Assembly (NCBI GenBank): GCA_003117195.1
Contig: BDSI01000034.1
Span: 883,956 to 947,955 of the forward strand
DNA: 64,000 nt
Reading direction: 5' to 3'
Source of the DNA: Eudorina sp. 2006-703-Eu-15
Taxonomy: Eukaryota; Chlorophyta; Chlorophyceae; Chlamydomonadales; Volvocaceae
A program made the translations under genes and the position numbers. The notes beneath the pieces were generated by a model that worked only from the letters and a program-made list of their open reading frames with translations, did no database searches and was not told where the DNA came from. The first letter of the stretch is position 1; every line of letters starts with the position of its first letter. Shown here piece by piece: positions 32,201 through 45,800 of the stretch.

Positions 32201-35200
32201 TGCAGCGCGCTCGTTTCGGCCGGCAGCGCTCATCGCGCGCTGTTGTCGCGTTGCGGCGATTCCGGCAGGCGTTTCAGTGGGTGCTGCTCACGTGGAGGGT
32301 CGCCGAGCCGCGCGTGCTCGCCTGTGCGAAGAAGCTGCGCTAGGGGGTTTACAGCCCAGACACACCCAGCTCGGCGACAAATACTTACGCGCTAGGGGGG
32401 CGGAGAAATCTGGGAAACAAGGTCTGCCCATCTCACCCGTCCCCGGTCCCCATGTCCTTTCCTCGCACACCGCAGGCAAGACTTCCCACTTGCTACCGGG
32501 CTCCGTGCAAGCCCAGCTCGACCGGTTGCTGCTGTACTGCGCGACAGCGCTGTCGGCCGCCGCCACGACGGCCGCAGCCACGGCCGCAGCCGCAGCCGCG
32601 GCCGCAGGCAAGGTGTCGCCGCGGGCGTCACCGGGTGGCGCGGCGGCACCGGCCGCCGGAGGGGGGGCGGCGGCGGGGGCGGCGGCCGCGCAGCCCTCCT
32701 TGCCTGCGCGCCCGTCTACTGGGAAGCTCGACGGGCTGGTGACTGCGACTGCGGCCCAGTCCATGGTGGGCAGTGAAGACAACAGCAGGTCGGTGCCCAT
32801 GGATCTGGACCACTCCATCAGTACCGCGGTGCGGCCTGAAGGCAGCGGCGCAGCTGCCACTGCGGCCGCCGGCGGAGGTGTGGGCGGCAGTGCGGCCGCG
32901 GCCCTGGCCGGGCCGGCGGACACGGCTGCCACGCCCGCTCCACCGCCGCCGCCGGTGCTACAATCCGCTTTCGGAGCCCCGACCACCGATGCCGCCGCGT
33001 CGGCGCCGACGCCGGGCTTGCAACAGCAGCCGCCGCCGCTGCCGCCGCCGCCGCCACCGCCGCCGCTGCCCTCCTACCCCAGCGGTGGCTCTTCGGGCCT
33101 CCGCGGCGGTCCGGTGTGCCGCGCGGAGGCGTGTCTGTACATCGGCGGGTTGCCGCCGGGGCTCACCGAGGCGGCCTTGGTTTCGGAGCTCAGCCGGTGC
33201 GGCGCGGTGGAGTCCGTGCACCCGTTCGACCAGCAGCAGGTCCTGTTGCACCACACGTCGCACAGCGGCGGCCTGGGGGCCTCTCAGGCGCCGGTGGGCG
33301 AGGAGGTCTACGTGGTGTTTGTGTCGCTCCGCGACGCCGCGTTCTGCTACGAGGCGGTCGCCCGGACGTGTCGCTTCGGCGGCGCGCGGCCGCTGGTGGT
33401 GGAGTTCTGCTCGGCCTTCCCGGCGGACAGCCCGGCGGCGCGACGGAGCGTCGCCGCCGCCGCCGCGGCGGCGGCGGCCGGCGGCGGCGGCGGCCCTGGC
33501 TCCACCGCCAGCGAGTTCGTGTGGGTGTCGCTGTCGGCGGGCACGGGCGTGACACCGGAGGCGGTGGTGACGGCGTTGCAGGCCGCGTCGTTGCCCGTGC
33601 CACAGCAGATCCTTCAGGTCGCGGGGCGCGCCCCCGGGATGTTGCTCCACATGTCCAGCGCCACCATCGTTCCGCAGGTGACCGGCTGCCTGCAGTCGCA
33701 CTTCTCGCCCCCGCCGCTGCCGCCGCCGCCGTTGCCCATGCCGGCCGCGGTGACGGCGGGCGGCCCCACGGCGCTGCCGCCGCCGCCGCCGCCGCCACCG
33801 CCGGGGATGATCCTGCCGTTCGGCGCCGCCGCGCCTGTCAGCGGCGGCGGCGGGCCGTCGGGCATGGGACCGATGGGGCCGATGGTCTCGCAGTCGGGGT
33901 CTTCGTCCGCTGGGCAGTACGGCGGTCCACTGCACATGCAGCAGGCGGGAGCTAGCGGCGGCGGCGCGGCGGTCGGGATCCCGCCAGCGGAACCACCGCC
34001 GCTGAACTGCCGGACCATTTGGGTCGGCCAGGTGAGGGTGACCCGGGCTGTTTTGGGCTGAGGCGCCCGTCGGTTTTGCGTGTCCGCGTTGGGTGCCCCT
34101 AGACCCTAGACGACCCACTCACCGGATGGGGCCACTTTCACCGCCAACGTCAAACGGAGCGCCGTCACGACATTCCCTGAGTCTTGAGATCTTGGTGTTG
34201 CGTTCCGCTCTCCGCTGGGGAATACAAACTTTGGTGTTGTCGTACTCCCTACTGACCATCACGCGCGCCCTCGTTGCCGCCACTCCTGCTGCCGCCACTC
34301 CTGCCGCCACTCGTTGCTGCCGCTTCTGCATGGGTTGGTGGATGCAGCTCCACGAAGCTGTCCGGGACGAGGAGCTGCTGAGCGCCTGTCGGTTGCACGG
34401 CGGCGAGGTGGTCGGCTACCGCTTCCTGCGCGCCAGCCATTGCGCCTTTGTGGACTTTGCGTCGCAGTCGGCCGCGGAGGCGGCCAAGCGCGCGCTGCAC
34501 GGAATGCGCCTCGGCCCGCAGCACATCCGCGTCGAATGGAAGGTGGGTGCGTGCATGACCCGGTGCTTGGCGATCAGCGCCGGATCTATCTGCCTTTGGC
34601 CGGACACGGACAGAGCCCACTTCTGAGGCGGCGCGCCAAGCCGCCTCCACCTCACTCCTCCGTGTGATTGTCGCTCTCTTGACAGGCGCCCCTCCCGCCG
34701 CCCGCCTCCATTCACCTCCCTCGCAGCTGGACTCGGGTCCGCCGCCGCGGGCTCCCCTGAGCCTCCGACACGGCAGCGGGCCGCTTCCCGGCCATGCAGT
34801 GCCCAACGCGATGGGAGGAGGCGTGTACGGCATGGGGCTGGGGCCCGGTGGCTCGGGTGGCCATCAGGGCCTGGGCCAGCACATGGGCTCCGGGGGCCCT
34901 CACGGGGGCGGAGGCGGAGGCGGAGGTCTGGGAGGCGCGGGGCCGGGCCTGGCGCAGCAGGGCTCGGGCGGACTTGGGGGGCTGGGTATTATGGGGCAGC
35001 AGATGACGCCGCAGGCTGTGGCGGCGGCGAACGTCGCGGCGGCGGCCGCGGCCGCGGCCGCACGTGGCGCGTTCCCGGGGGCCCGGACGGGCGCGGACCG
35101 CTGGGGGTCGGTCGTGGCTCCGCCAGCCGCGACCCCTGCGGCCGTGCCTGCCGGCGCGTCGGTGGGCGGCGGCCCGGGGCCGATGGTCGGCGCCGGGTCG

Positions 35201-35353
35201 GGCTTTCAGGCGTTTGGCGGCGGTGGCTCCATGAACCCCGCCGTAGCAACCGCGGCGCGGCAGGCGGCCCCGCTACTCATGGTGCCCCAGCATATGGTGA
35301 CCGGGAGAGCGCACGGGCTGGTGACGCCGCCGCACGCACCTTCCTTCGCCCAG

Positions 35354-35391
<38 letters not shown>

Positions 35392-38132
35392 ACAGCAGCA
35401 GCAGCAACAGCAGCAGCAGTCACAGCCATCCGTGCATCAGCAGCAGCAACCGCCGCAGCAGCAACCGCAGCAATCCTCGGGCAGCGGCGGCGGCGCCCTG
35501 CCGCACCCCACGTCCGCGGCCCCGGGCCCCGGGCCCATGCTGCCGGCTTCGCTGGCGGGGCCGCACCTGCACCCCGCAGGCGGTCCGTACCGGGGGCCGC
35601 CGCCGCTGCAGACGCAGCAGTCACAGTCGCAGCCGCAGGCCGGGTCGGGTGTCCACCCCTCCCCGCAGGGACCCCTGGGGCTCGCCGCGCACTCGTCGAC
35701 GCCGCTCGGCATGCACCAGTCACTCGGAATGGGGCCGGCGGGGCAGCCTCACGGTCAACCGCAGCCGCACACGCAGCGCCTTGCCGAATGGTCGCAGCAC
35801 GGGCAGGGTCATGGCCAGGGGCTCGGCTCGGGTCAGTCCGCGGCGTCGCCGGGCGTGTCGGGCGGCGGGATGGGCGCCATGGCGCAGCTGCAGCGGTCCG
35901 AGGCCGTGCCAGGAACGGTGCCGCCGCTGCCCCACTCCCCGCCGCCCCCGCCCGACGGCTTGACGGGTGCGGCCGGTGTCGCCGCGGGCGTGTGCGCGCC
36001 CGCAGCCGGCGCCCCGCCGCTGCCGCAGGGCCACATGCAGCACGGACCGCACGGACAGCAGCAGCAGCAGCAGCAGCAGCAGCTGCCGCCACCTCCACCC
36101 CTGCACCAGCTGCCGCCGTCAGCGCATCACCACCACCACCAGTTGCATCAGCACGGCCTGGCCGGCGGCCCGCCCGTGATAACCTGGCAGGGCGCCCTGG
36201 CGAAGAGCGGCATACACATGTGCACGCTGCAGTGCAATTCGGGCGGCGCCAGCGCAGCAAGTGGGTCTCAAGAGGGTTGGAGGGGGGTGGGGTCCGTCGG
36301 GAGGGCTGCTAGGGGGGCCCGGCCGCACTGCACTTTGTGGCGACAGTGGGCTTAGGTTCGGCGATGCCGACGGTTCAATGGACTCCTGGGCTCGTGGCTA
36401 CGAGGAGGGTTGATACTTTATAGCAGTTCCCCAATCTCTGCAAAGATGCGGACGTTTTTCGATTTTCTGCAGATGTGCAGAAGCAACCCCACAGTTGAAC
36501 TCGACGGGGCCGACATGTCGCGCCCGGTATCCGTGCAGGTGGTGCCACCCCGGGCGAGCGCGAGCCAGTGACATGGCCCGCCACGCTGGACGTCAAGCTG
36601 CGGGTTGACCTGTCGTACGTCGTACACTCGCTTTATAGCCATACGGCGCCTCATGCGCGGTAAGTAGTAACGGCGTCGAGACGGGGAGCGTGGTTCTTCC
36701 CTCGGGAAGCGTTGTGGAAGTTTTTACTTGTTGGGGAATGATTCACCTACTAGTCACAGCTGGGGGCTGGTCTGTCAACGCGGTTCGGTTACGAAGATCC
36801 GCAGCCCACTACGCCAACCGCCAGAGGATTGCAGCGAAGCCCTAATTCCACGTAGCTGGTGTAGCTCTTGGTTTTGAGTATCCTGTTAGGCGGACCCGTT
36901 GGGCATGTGCGTTTCAGAGTCAATCGCAAGCCGGGCCCCCATTGCGTGACTGCCTCTCGTCGGTTAGCCCGTTGGCGCCCTGAAGGAGTGCGAATTGAAG
37001 TGAGCTTGCTTGCGGCTGTTTCTGGACCACCACAACAGGGCCATGCGCCGGCTCGTCACCGCGGGCAGCCCCGAGCAGCGCAACAAGCTGTCGGAGTTCC
37101 TTTCCTACTTGGCGGACAAGAATCGGGCAGGTGCGGGACCCTCGAATCGGAACTTTGCCCGTGCCCGTGATGGGCAAGTCAAAATACGAAGACTGAGCAC
37201 AGCTGAGGGGCAGCGGGGAGGCTCAACCGACGGGGGAGTGCCGTGAAGTGGATGCCTGTGTGTTCCATGCATGTGCCGTACCCCTGTTCTGGGTCCGTTC
37301 CGAGCCCGCCGATCCTATCTGCGAGGCGCCCACGACCGTCCGGCCCGTCCGTGCGTGTAGGTGTCATCAAGCTGGAGGCTGCGGCGGGGTTGCCGCCGCG
37401 GACATTGTATTTGGTGCCGCCAAGCGAGCAGGTTCGTGTGTGGGAGGAGGGGGTCGCTGTCGTGATTGACACAAGAAGAAGAGGGGGCATGGGGTCGGAG
37501 TCCTTGGTTACGACAGCTGTTCCGCCGCTTGGTGGTTGGGACTAACTCGGGGCCAGTCCCGACCCTGCGGCGATCAGGTATCAGCGGCACTGGGAGCTCC
37601 TTGGTGTATTGTACCGCGGAGGCTGATCCCGCGGCTGTGACCTCGCCCGCGAGATACCGCCCCCAACGCGGGTGGGTCATTGGTGCACCACTGGACACCA
37701 CCAGGATCAAGCCCATGGAGCCCGTCAGTGCTTCTGCTGGATGCTGTCCAGTGTTGCTATCTTAAATAAAAAGAATATTTACGGGCAAAAAACCCGGAAA
37801 TTTTCTATTTCCCGGACCCCGCCCCCCAAAATCTGCCCTGCCAAAGGTTTTTTGGCTACTGGCGACAGGCCGGAAACCTGCGGAATTCTATTTCCCCGTT
37901 TTGGAAGATAGCAACACTGATGCTGTCCCCTCGGTGGTCGACCGCGTTCCCTTTGCGCGGACCGGGCAGGCCGTGTTACGGCCCCGCATTACATGTTGGG
38001 TAATGCCCTGTAAACCCCGGAACCCTGCAGGTGTGCGCGGCCCTGGGCACCGAGTGGAATACAGCGGAGCCGTTCCTGTTGGCGCTCGTGGTGCCCACTG
38101 CGGGCGGCACCGCAGGGGGAAATAAGGGGTAG
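29299..38132 (+). CDS. SPEN/FPA-type protein with three RRMs and a SPOC domain
   Basis: Exons: 29299-29563, 30001-30175, 30465-31494, 31911-32091, 32476-34031, 34348-34542, 34727-36260, 36539-36659, about 37039-37130, 37361-37431 and 38031-38132, about 1,773 residues. SPEN proteins bind RNA and use SPOC to recruit transcription or RNA-processing factors in the nucleus. RRM1 (about 766-863) starts ACLYIGGLPPGLTEAAL; a degenerate RRM2 follows (SEFVWVSL); RRM3 (about 1061-1134) spans an intron, with IWVGQ and HCAFVDFASQSAAEAAKRAL. SPOC (about 1618 to end) shows VITWQGALAKSG, FLSYLADKNRAGVIKL and TLYLVPPSEQ, matching plant FPA closely. Between domains lie Gln-, Pro- and Ala-rich linkers. Phases agree except at exon 9, where the frame encoding RLFLDHHNRAM would fit SPOC better but its acceptor is one base out. 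Confidence 0.87.
35353..35421 (+). repeat. Coding CAG/CAA repeat (poly-Gln)
   Basis: About 23 CAG/CAA codons in SPEN exon 7 encode an uninterrupted Gln run; mixed CAA codons make it less prone to slippage. Further short Gln runs follow to about 35475 and at 36056-36081. Confidence 0.95.
37749..37919. mobile_element. 171-bp hAT-type MITE with 8-bp target duplication
   Basis: The element begins CAGTGTTGCTATCTT and ends with the exact reverse complement AAGATAGCAACACTG, giving 15-base terminal inverted repeats. The 8 bases ATGCTGTC stand on both sides (37741-37748 and 37920-37927) as a perfect target-site duplication. An 8-bp duplication and CAG-type ends are typical of the hAT superfamily. The interior is A/T-rich compared with its surroundings and has no coding capacity. 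It sits in the intron before the last SPEN exon. Confidence 0.88.
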
Positions 38133-39826
38133 CAGGGCCGCGTAATGGACGACGACGGACATGCGCGGTGATATCGTGGTGTGCCGTCTGTGCGCGTGCG
38201 TGACGCTGCGGTGCCGGGATTTCGGTACAGCCCGCCTGGCGGCGGTGCGCTTGCATCTCTCCCGAAAGACCGGTTGCAGTGACGGACGGGGCTGGGGAAG
38301 CGACCCCTGCGGCAGGCGGCATCAGGCAGGATGGCGTTTGGGCTGAAGGGGAAGCGCGTGTCCGTATGCAATGCTGCGTAAAACTGTACAATTGTTTGCG
38401 TGTGGGTACTCGGGCTGGCGATGTGGTACAAGTCAGCTGGGGCAAGAGTCCGGCTGAGTCCAACGTGGCCCCCATCTTGGCCGGGGCACCGAGGGGCACC
38501 GATCTCACCCTCCGCCGGGGCGTGCCTGCGTCTGTGGTGTGTGTCGAAGAAGAAAAGGCCGCTCGTCTGCATCCGTGCGGAGTTGCGCGTCTTCAAGGGT
38601 AACGGGGTTTAGGGCGAAATCGCACGGGTGCATCCGTACGGACCTTGGGGCCAATGTTGGCGTGCGTGCTGGCCGGGGTATGCTCAACCGCGTGCGCATG
38701 AGAAAAACTTCCCGATCCGATCCCGATGTGCATGTGCTCTTTGTTTGGTGGTGCAACAGCTATTCGCATATGAATGGGAGCGCAAGGCAAAGGCTCCTTG
38801 TCCAATGTGCGCATGGATCCGCGGGGCGCTGAGCCCGACATGGGATATGCGAATGAAGGCGTGGGTGATGGATGAAGATGGTGGTTGACATCAGGGTGAG
38901 GGCCAGGCGTCGTCGGTGCAGGACACTGCAGTTCACTTTTTTTGATACCACACCTCCACCACAGCTCTGATTGTGTGGTGCCCTGTATATCATCTAGAAG
39001 GTTCTTGACACATTTGCGGCAGGTCCTCAGCTTGGTGTGCTTCCGTTCCTGAGCAGCGCGGTGTACTGTCGTACCGCGGCGTGCACAGGTTGACGTGGTG
39101 CGGGTTCACGATACACCTCGTCATGTTAATGTCCTATCACACGCCGCATGGTTAGTGACGTAAACAAGATAAGCAGAAGGTGATGTCAGTTACGCGCAGC
39201 CATATCGTGAAGGAGGCGTCTTTGCCGCGCAGTTAGTGTATCGGCGTTAGTGTATCATCTAGGGTACATGAGAGCCTTTAGGACTTACTAGTTCACGCAT
39301 ATAGCATGCGGCTGAGGACTCCTTTGGGGTCGGCAATCTAAAGGTCGGCAGCACCAATCTTTAAGAGAACGTTGCCGCAGCGCACGTTCGTAATGTCATG
39401 TTTTACAGTAGACTCTAAATTAGACATGGCATGTCACCATGTAAATTGCTGTCGGCGACAGGCTTCGGCCGCCCTGGCCGAAGCAAGGTTCTCAGTTTAA
39501 ACATGGTAAGTCGGGAAAAAACGCTTATTTAGTGTGAAATATAGAAGCAAACAGGCTTGGGCATACCCGAATGGCTGTCTGTCCGGCGTGTTTTGAAAGT
39601 TGCATTGGAAAGGGGCAGAAATTTGCAATGCATGCTGCATGGTGACCTTCCAGCAGCGATGGTCAGTCAACCTATAAGTATTGCTTAATTGTACCCCATA
39701 CATGGTAACTGAATAATTGCTTACCAATGGCGCGTTTTGTTGGAACTTTCCATAGGTCGCTTTGTGCCCGGTGGCGTAGACTTCATGTACCAACGTAACT
39801 CATGACTTCAAGTTTACGCTCCGATT
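38133..39826. other. Intergenic region between SPEN-type and GON4L-like genes
   Basis: About 1.7 kb with no supported gene. The 3' UTR of the SPEN-type gene should lie at the left; the first TGTAA on the plus strand is at 39440-39444, which is far (1.3 kb) but possible. From about 39000 the sequence is less GC-rich and includes short repeated phrases such as GTTAGTGTATC (near 39232 and 39247). Confidence 0.45.
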
Positions 39827-42800
39827 ATGGAGCACCAGGAGCTGCAGCCCCTGGCGATACTGCCACCGCCTTCACCCTTCTTTGACGAGGTCGGTTGTGA
39901 CGACGACGACGACGACGAATGTAAGGTCGAAAGTGACCCGGAAGCTGACGACTCTGAATCAGAAGATGCAGAGGAGCAGGAGGCATTTCCCCAGGATGAA
40001 GGTATCGGCAAGTCAGGACGTGTCTTTGTGAGGACCAGCCTCGCGTTGAGTTCTGGTACTTTGCCTCGGTAAAATCTTGAGCAACTTGCTGTATCGTACC
40101 ATGCACTTGGTGGCCCTTCCATTCCATAAGACGCCCGGTTCGCTGCTGTCTCACGATGGCACACGGGCCGGGGCCGCCAGGCACGTTAGGCGCGGTAGGA
40201 TGCAGTGCACGTGGTGTATCGCTTACAACCACTGGGTGGTAACGCCTCTAGATTGCGCCATTTCCTCAATAGCGACGAGAGCGCTTCCCTTGCCACGTGT
40301 CCCGGTATGCTGCTACCGCTATGCCTAACCTGATCCCAGAAACGTTGCACCTGCTGGATCTGGCGGACGACTTGCTCGGCAGCCTCGAGGAGAAAGTGCT
40401 TAGCGATAGCGAATGCGTGGAGAGCGACGCGGAGGATGAGGACGAGGTGAAACTGCTTGTTGGTATTGGGTTATGACGTATACATACGGCGATCCGTCGT
40501 CGCGATAGTGTTTGCCAGCTTGCCGGTCTCGAGCCCTGGTGGGCAGGCGTTGGTATGTGGACCTGGCTACAGCAAAACAGGTTGGGAGGGGGCACGGTGC
40601 GCTGGGGTGAAGGCTGGGAGACACTGTCCTGACATTTTGGACAGCAGGACTCGGGCTGTGACGTCCATGTGTGCGGGCTCAAAGCCATATGGAGATACCA
40701 TGCCGCCCCGTCCCAATGTCACCCAGACATGTGCTGGAGAGGAACGTCCTTGTGCGGATGCCGGGGCCGGAGGCGACCAGCAGGAACCACTTCAGCAGCA
40801 ACAGCAGCGACAGGAGGCGACAGCGCACGACCTGGGGCTTGTTGCCGGTCGGCTTGATGCAGCGGGGTGCCCGTCGTCGGGCGGCATCTGCCGGCGCACG
40901 CGGGCGCACGTGTCCCTGCGCGATGTAGACCTGGCGGAGCTTGAGCAGCAGCTGCCAGCACACATCGACATAGAGGAGATTGAGCTTGCAGAGGATGACG
41001 AGGAGTACGGCAAGTTCTTGCAGGTGAGGACGTAAGTCCAAGTCGCTTGTGCATGTGGGTCACCAGGGTGCGTGTATGAGGCCGGGAAGGCGGGTCTGGA
41101 TTACAGGCCGCGTAGTCCTGCGGGCCGTTACAAGTGATGATGTCGGGCTGATCCAGGACCCGAAGGTGTATGTGTTTATACGGCCGAAGTACGACGTGTG
41201 GGCTTTTACACATTTCCTGCGGAATCCCGGTGCGTATTTCACCATGTACTCGAAGCATTGGCTTCACCGCGGGCACTTGCTTGTATCCGGCCCCTCATGT
41301 CTGCAGGCGTTGTTTGATGACACAGCTGCCCTGCCAGAGGACAGCTCTGACGAGGACCCAGATTTCGCTGCCGACCTCGACCTGGAGTGCAGCAAGGACG
41401 ACGATGACGAAAGGGATTGGCTGAGGTTGCTGAACTCGCCTGGCCGGGAGGACAGTGGAAGTGCGACGGGGCTTGACTACTCGGCGCGGCGGACCCGTGC
41501 ACGTTCAAAGCGCACTAAAGGTGAATAAGCTGGAACCATGTTATTCACAGTCGTTGTCGTGCCAAAACGGACGAAATCCATAATCACGGGAGTTTTCGTG
41601 AGATTGTGGCGTTGTGTATTGCGACTGCGATTTCCGCGAGTTTCTGGAAAGCCCTAAGCATTTGTGGCTGGTCCTGAAGCATCCCCGCTGTGGGATACTC
41701 AGGTGCGGACGCGCTCCCGGAAACGAGCAACAGCGATGGAGCCGGCGGTTGTCCGGAGATGACCAGGGAGCAGCTGTCAATGCTGCACGCGCAGGTGGGA
41801 GTGAGATGGGAGCCAGACTGGGCCGTAATAAGCAATAAACTTCGAGCACACGCGAGTGCCTTCTTACTCTGTCAGTGTGTGGTGGTCACGTAGTGTCCAA
41901 TGATGTTTGATGTTGGGCCATCCATCCTGGCTTACTGTGCGGACAAGTCTAAAGCAAGATTTTCACGGGCATGGTATCCCCATTTCCACAACGTAAGCGC
42001 CCGATTCTTGTGCGTGTGGCTGCATGTTCAGGTGCACTGTCACACCCAGCTGCTGGTCCAGACTTTCGCCATGTACACCGGTGATCCGGATAGCGAGGCG
42101 CAGGACGTCGCGGCCAAGGTAGGGCCTACAATGTTTTTCGGTACGGCATACCAGTAAGCGCCGGCCCCGAGGGAAGCACTGGGGGCTTTCCGTGTCAGCT
42201 TGCACAGAGCTCCCGCGGTGTGTGGGAAATTTCGGCAGTTGCAACTTTGTACAACGGTAACGTTTGACTTAAGGCGGCACTCGTAAGGCCGTTTGACCCA
42301 TGCGCGTTTCGCGGTCGCGCATTCTCGCCGCAGGCAAAGGCCATGTTGGAGCAGCTGGCGTTGGCCAGGGATGCACAGGCCGCGGCGCGCAAAGCTATGG
42401 GTCTCCCTAGCTACACGCCAGACGACCTGCTACGACCGGCGCTCCAGTCTGCAGCGCCGACTCCATCCGCGCCGCAGAGTGCGGGCGGCGGTGCGTACGG
42501 CGACCGAGCACCCTCTGGGAGCACAGACGGTCGCGCCACGGGCGCAGCAACGACGACCGCCACGTCAGATGGTCCGGGCGTCACTCGTGGCCATTCGGGT
42601 CCGCTGGCAGGGCAAGAACAGCAACACCGTCGGCTGCCTCTCGGCGCAGTCGTGGACGCTGTGCCCGTGGCAGGCGGTGCTGCCGTTAACACAGTCACGT
42701 ACACGGAGGCCTCTCAGGACGATACGCCCGCGGGCGGGTACGACTGGGACAACGACGGCACGGGCGGCACATCTGGCGGAGGCGTGCTGGCAATCAAGGC

Positions 42801-45800
42801 AGCAGCTGCAGCCAGGAGCGCTGCGCTGGGAGCTGCCATCCAGGCGTTCCGGCCGACATGGGCGCCGGGGCCAAACGGCGAGATGTGGTCCGTGCTAGAT
42901 GTCGTGCCGTTGCGGAAATTTCCAGAGATGCAGGTGAGGGAGGTTTGTGGAGGCGGCGAATAGCGATGTGTTGCCGGCGTTGTAAACCCAGCGGCCATGT
43001 GGGTTTCGCTAAAAAAAGTCCGCGAAGTGCGCTGCGCATATGCGCGCGTAGTTGCCCGTCCATGTGACGGCACAACGCTGGCCTTTTCCGTTTCCGTAAC
43101 GCAGTCTGTGTTTGGTGCTGCTTTCTTATTGCGCTTTTCTTACACAGTTGGTGCTGGACGGCTTGCCGAGCATGCAACACAGCGCCATGAAGCTGCAGCG
43201 AGAGCTCCAGTCGGTAGCCAGGACGAAGCGAAAGAATCGGCGACGGCGTGGGGACGACCCGCTCTTGGGTGCGCTTGACTGGGCGCGACCTGCTCTTCAA
43301 TGCCTTCAGGTGAGCGACGAAGCGCCTGTTGTAGCTCGAATGGCGCGATCTGGAAATGGTCAGTTCTCGGTAGCGGCTGTTCATCTTCCACGTAGATTCA
43401 GGTTTCAGTGGGCAACAATTGTCTGCGGCACATGAGATGGGCGCTGGGGCTGTGTTTGACGCGCGTTTATTCCTCGGGGATGCGGTGCTGCGTGAACTCG
43501 TTCCTCGTGACACGTACCTTACCACCGCGGATTGAACCTCAGGGGCATCTGGTCGCGGAGCTGGTGTACAACCCCAGCCCGCCGGTACCCCAGTCGTACT
43601 GGACGAACGCGGAGGACGATCTCATGATGTACGGCCTGACGCGGCACGGCTCCAACTGGAAGCTGATCTCGGAGACGCTGCTGATTACGCGCAGCTCCAC
43701 GCAGATTGCGAACCGCTACAAGAACGTCAACGCACGCAGTAAACCAGGGGATCACACGTCCGCAGCCCCCGACGAGGGTCGTACGGACACGCAGCCTCTA
43801 CGGGGAGTGCCAGGTAGCGTCGCGGCAGCGGGGCCACGGAAACCGAAGACGGGGCCACCGGCAACTGGCATGTGGCCGTTGGTGCCAGGCCCTGTCGCTG
43901 GCGTGGGTGTGGGGCTGACTGGATTGCCGCCGACCTTCGCTGCTGCGGCTCTCCCAGCGCTGCCGGGGGTGCCGGTCACTGGGCCTGGTGTGGCGACAAC
44001 CGCGACGGCTGTCGCCGCCGCTAGCCTGTTGAACCCTGCGGCGGCGGCCACTGCTGCAGCTCTGGCGCCGCCCATGACACCAGATCTGGCGGCAATGGTG
44101 AATGCAGCCCGCCTTGTCGGCCTGCCGCCTGCTGTTGCGGCGGCGCACATCCTCCATGCAAAGCAACAACAGCAACAGATACAGTTGCGAAAACAGCAGC
44201 AGCAGATGCCGCCACCACAGCCTCCACCGAAGCCGGCTGTGCCCCAGGTACCGATGTCGGTGGCGGTGCAGCTGGTGGCGCAGTTGCAGAAGTCGGGCGG
44301 CGTGACGGGGCCGGCGGCTGCCGCAGCGAGGCTGATTGCATCGCAGCTGCAGGACCCGGTGACAGCGCCGGCAGCAGTCGCGGCCTTGCAGCTGGCAGCA
44401 CAGCAACTCGACGAGCAACCTTCTGGAACCGCAGGAGTTGCTAACGCGCAGAATTCAGAAGGGCTGCTAGCGAGAGCTGCTCAGCTGCTGCAGGCGGGTG
44501 TGAGTACCGCGCAGGCGGTGACGGCGGCCTTGCAGCTGCCTGTGCGTCCGCAGGTGAGTTTGCGGTATGCATCTGTTTAGCGGAAAACCCCGTGCGAACC
44601 AACCCAACAGCCAAGACGCTTACCCGAAACGGTGTGAGTCTGCGTGGGGAATCCGCCCAAACCAACCCGCAAGCAGTGAATCTTACCAGAAGTTGGAGCA
44701 GCAGTAAAACAGGCAGTGTGCGTGATATGTGAAGGGCACGGCAGCGCCCTCAGATGTCCGTATGCGGGATTTTTACGCGTGAGGTTACCCTAAAGTTATC
44801 CCGATCCTAGACAAAAGCCGCGGTGGGAAAACCCGCCGTTAGAGCGGAGTCGTTTTGGCGCGCTGCTGGTTGGTGTGTCGAGGCTGGGCGATAGTTCTGA
44901 CAAATGCCAGCCAGTGCGGGGCTATTGCCCTGGCCACTCGAACCTAATACCACAATGCGTGCGATCCGCAGTGACCAAGTGGTCACAAACAGAACCGACA
45001 CCGTTGACGTCTGTTAAGATTTGAGGCGGATGCATCCTCACAATGTGCCCTTTCATGCCGGTCATGTAGGTCGCTGCGCCCTTGCCTGCAATACCGTTGA
45101 CGCTGCCGTTGGCGACACTGCCAGCCGCACACTCGTTGCTCGGCCAGCTCCAGCAGCAGGTAGCCGCATTGCTGCCTTTCAGTCAGACCGCGGGCCCAGG
45201 AACGAGCAATGCCGGGCAGGGTCCCCTGCCTGCAGCCGTGGCTGCCGCTGCAACTACAGCAGCGGCTGCTGCAGCTGGAGGGGCACCTATGCCGCAGCCG
45301 TGGGCTGCAGGGGCGCCGCTCTCTGCCATCGAAGGAGCCCACGGGAATTTGCCTGACGTTGCTGGGCCTGGCACGCAAAACGTCACGCTGACTGGTACGA
45401 CAGCGCATCCGGGCGGTTTGCAGCCGTATTCGTACCCCCATGTAGCCCCACAGCCAGTGGACCAGCAGCCAAGCAGCTGGCCGGAACAGCACAATTCAGA
45501 GGACGAGATGCAATGGGTTCCGTCGCCGCCCTCTCCGGGGGTACCGCCAACAGATGCTTTCCTGCACGGCAGCTTTGGAGGCGCGGCCGAAGACCCTGCG
45601 TTGGCGGCAGCTGGCCCTTTGGCTACCCAGCCGGTTGGCTCCAACATGATGCAAGCGGCCGCTCCAGCAGGGCTGCAGCACGGTCAGTACGGTGGCGAGC
45701 TGCTTGTCAACCCTCAACAACCCAACGTCGCGCTGCATGCTGTCTCAGCCATGGCTGGTGCCGCAGGGTCCCCGACAGCAGTGGCGGCGGATCCGGGGAT

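Noticed and set aside
32958..34118. 386-codon minus-strand ORF opposite SPEN exon 5
   Set aside because: Antisense shadow; the plus strand carries the RRM motifs.
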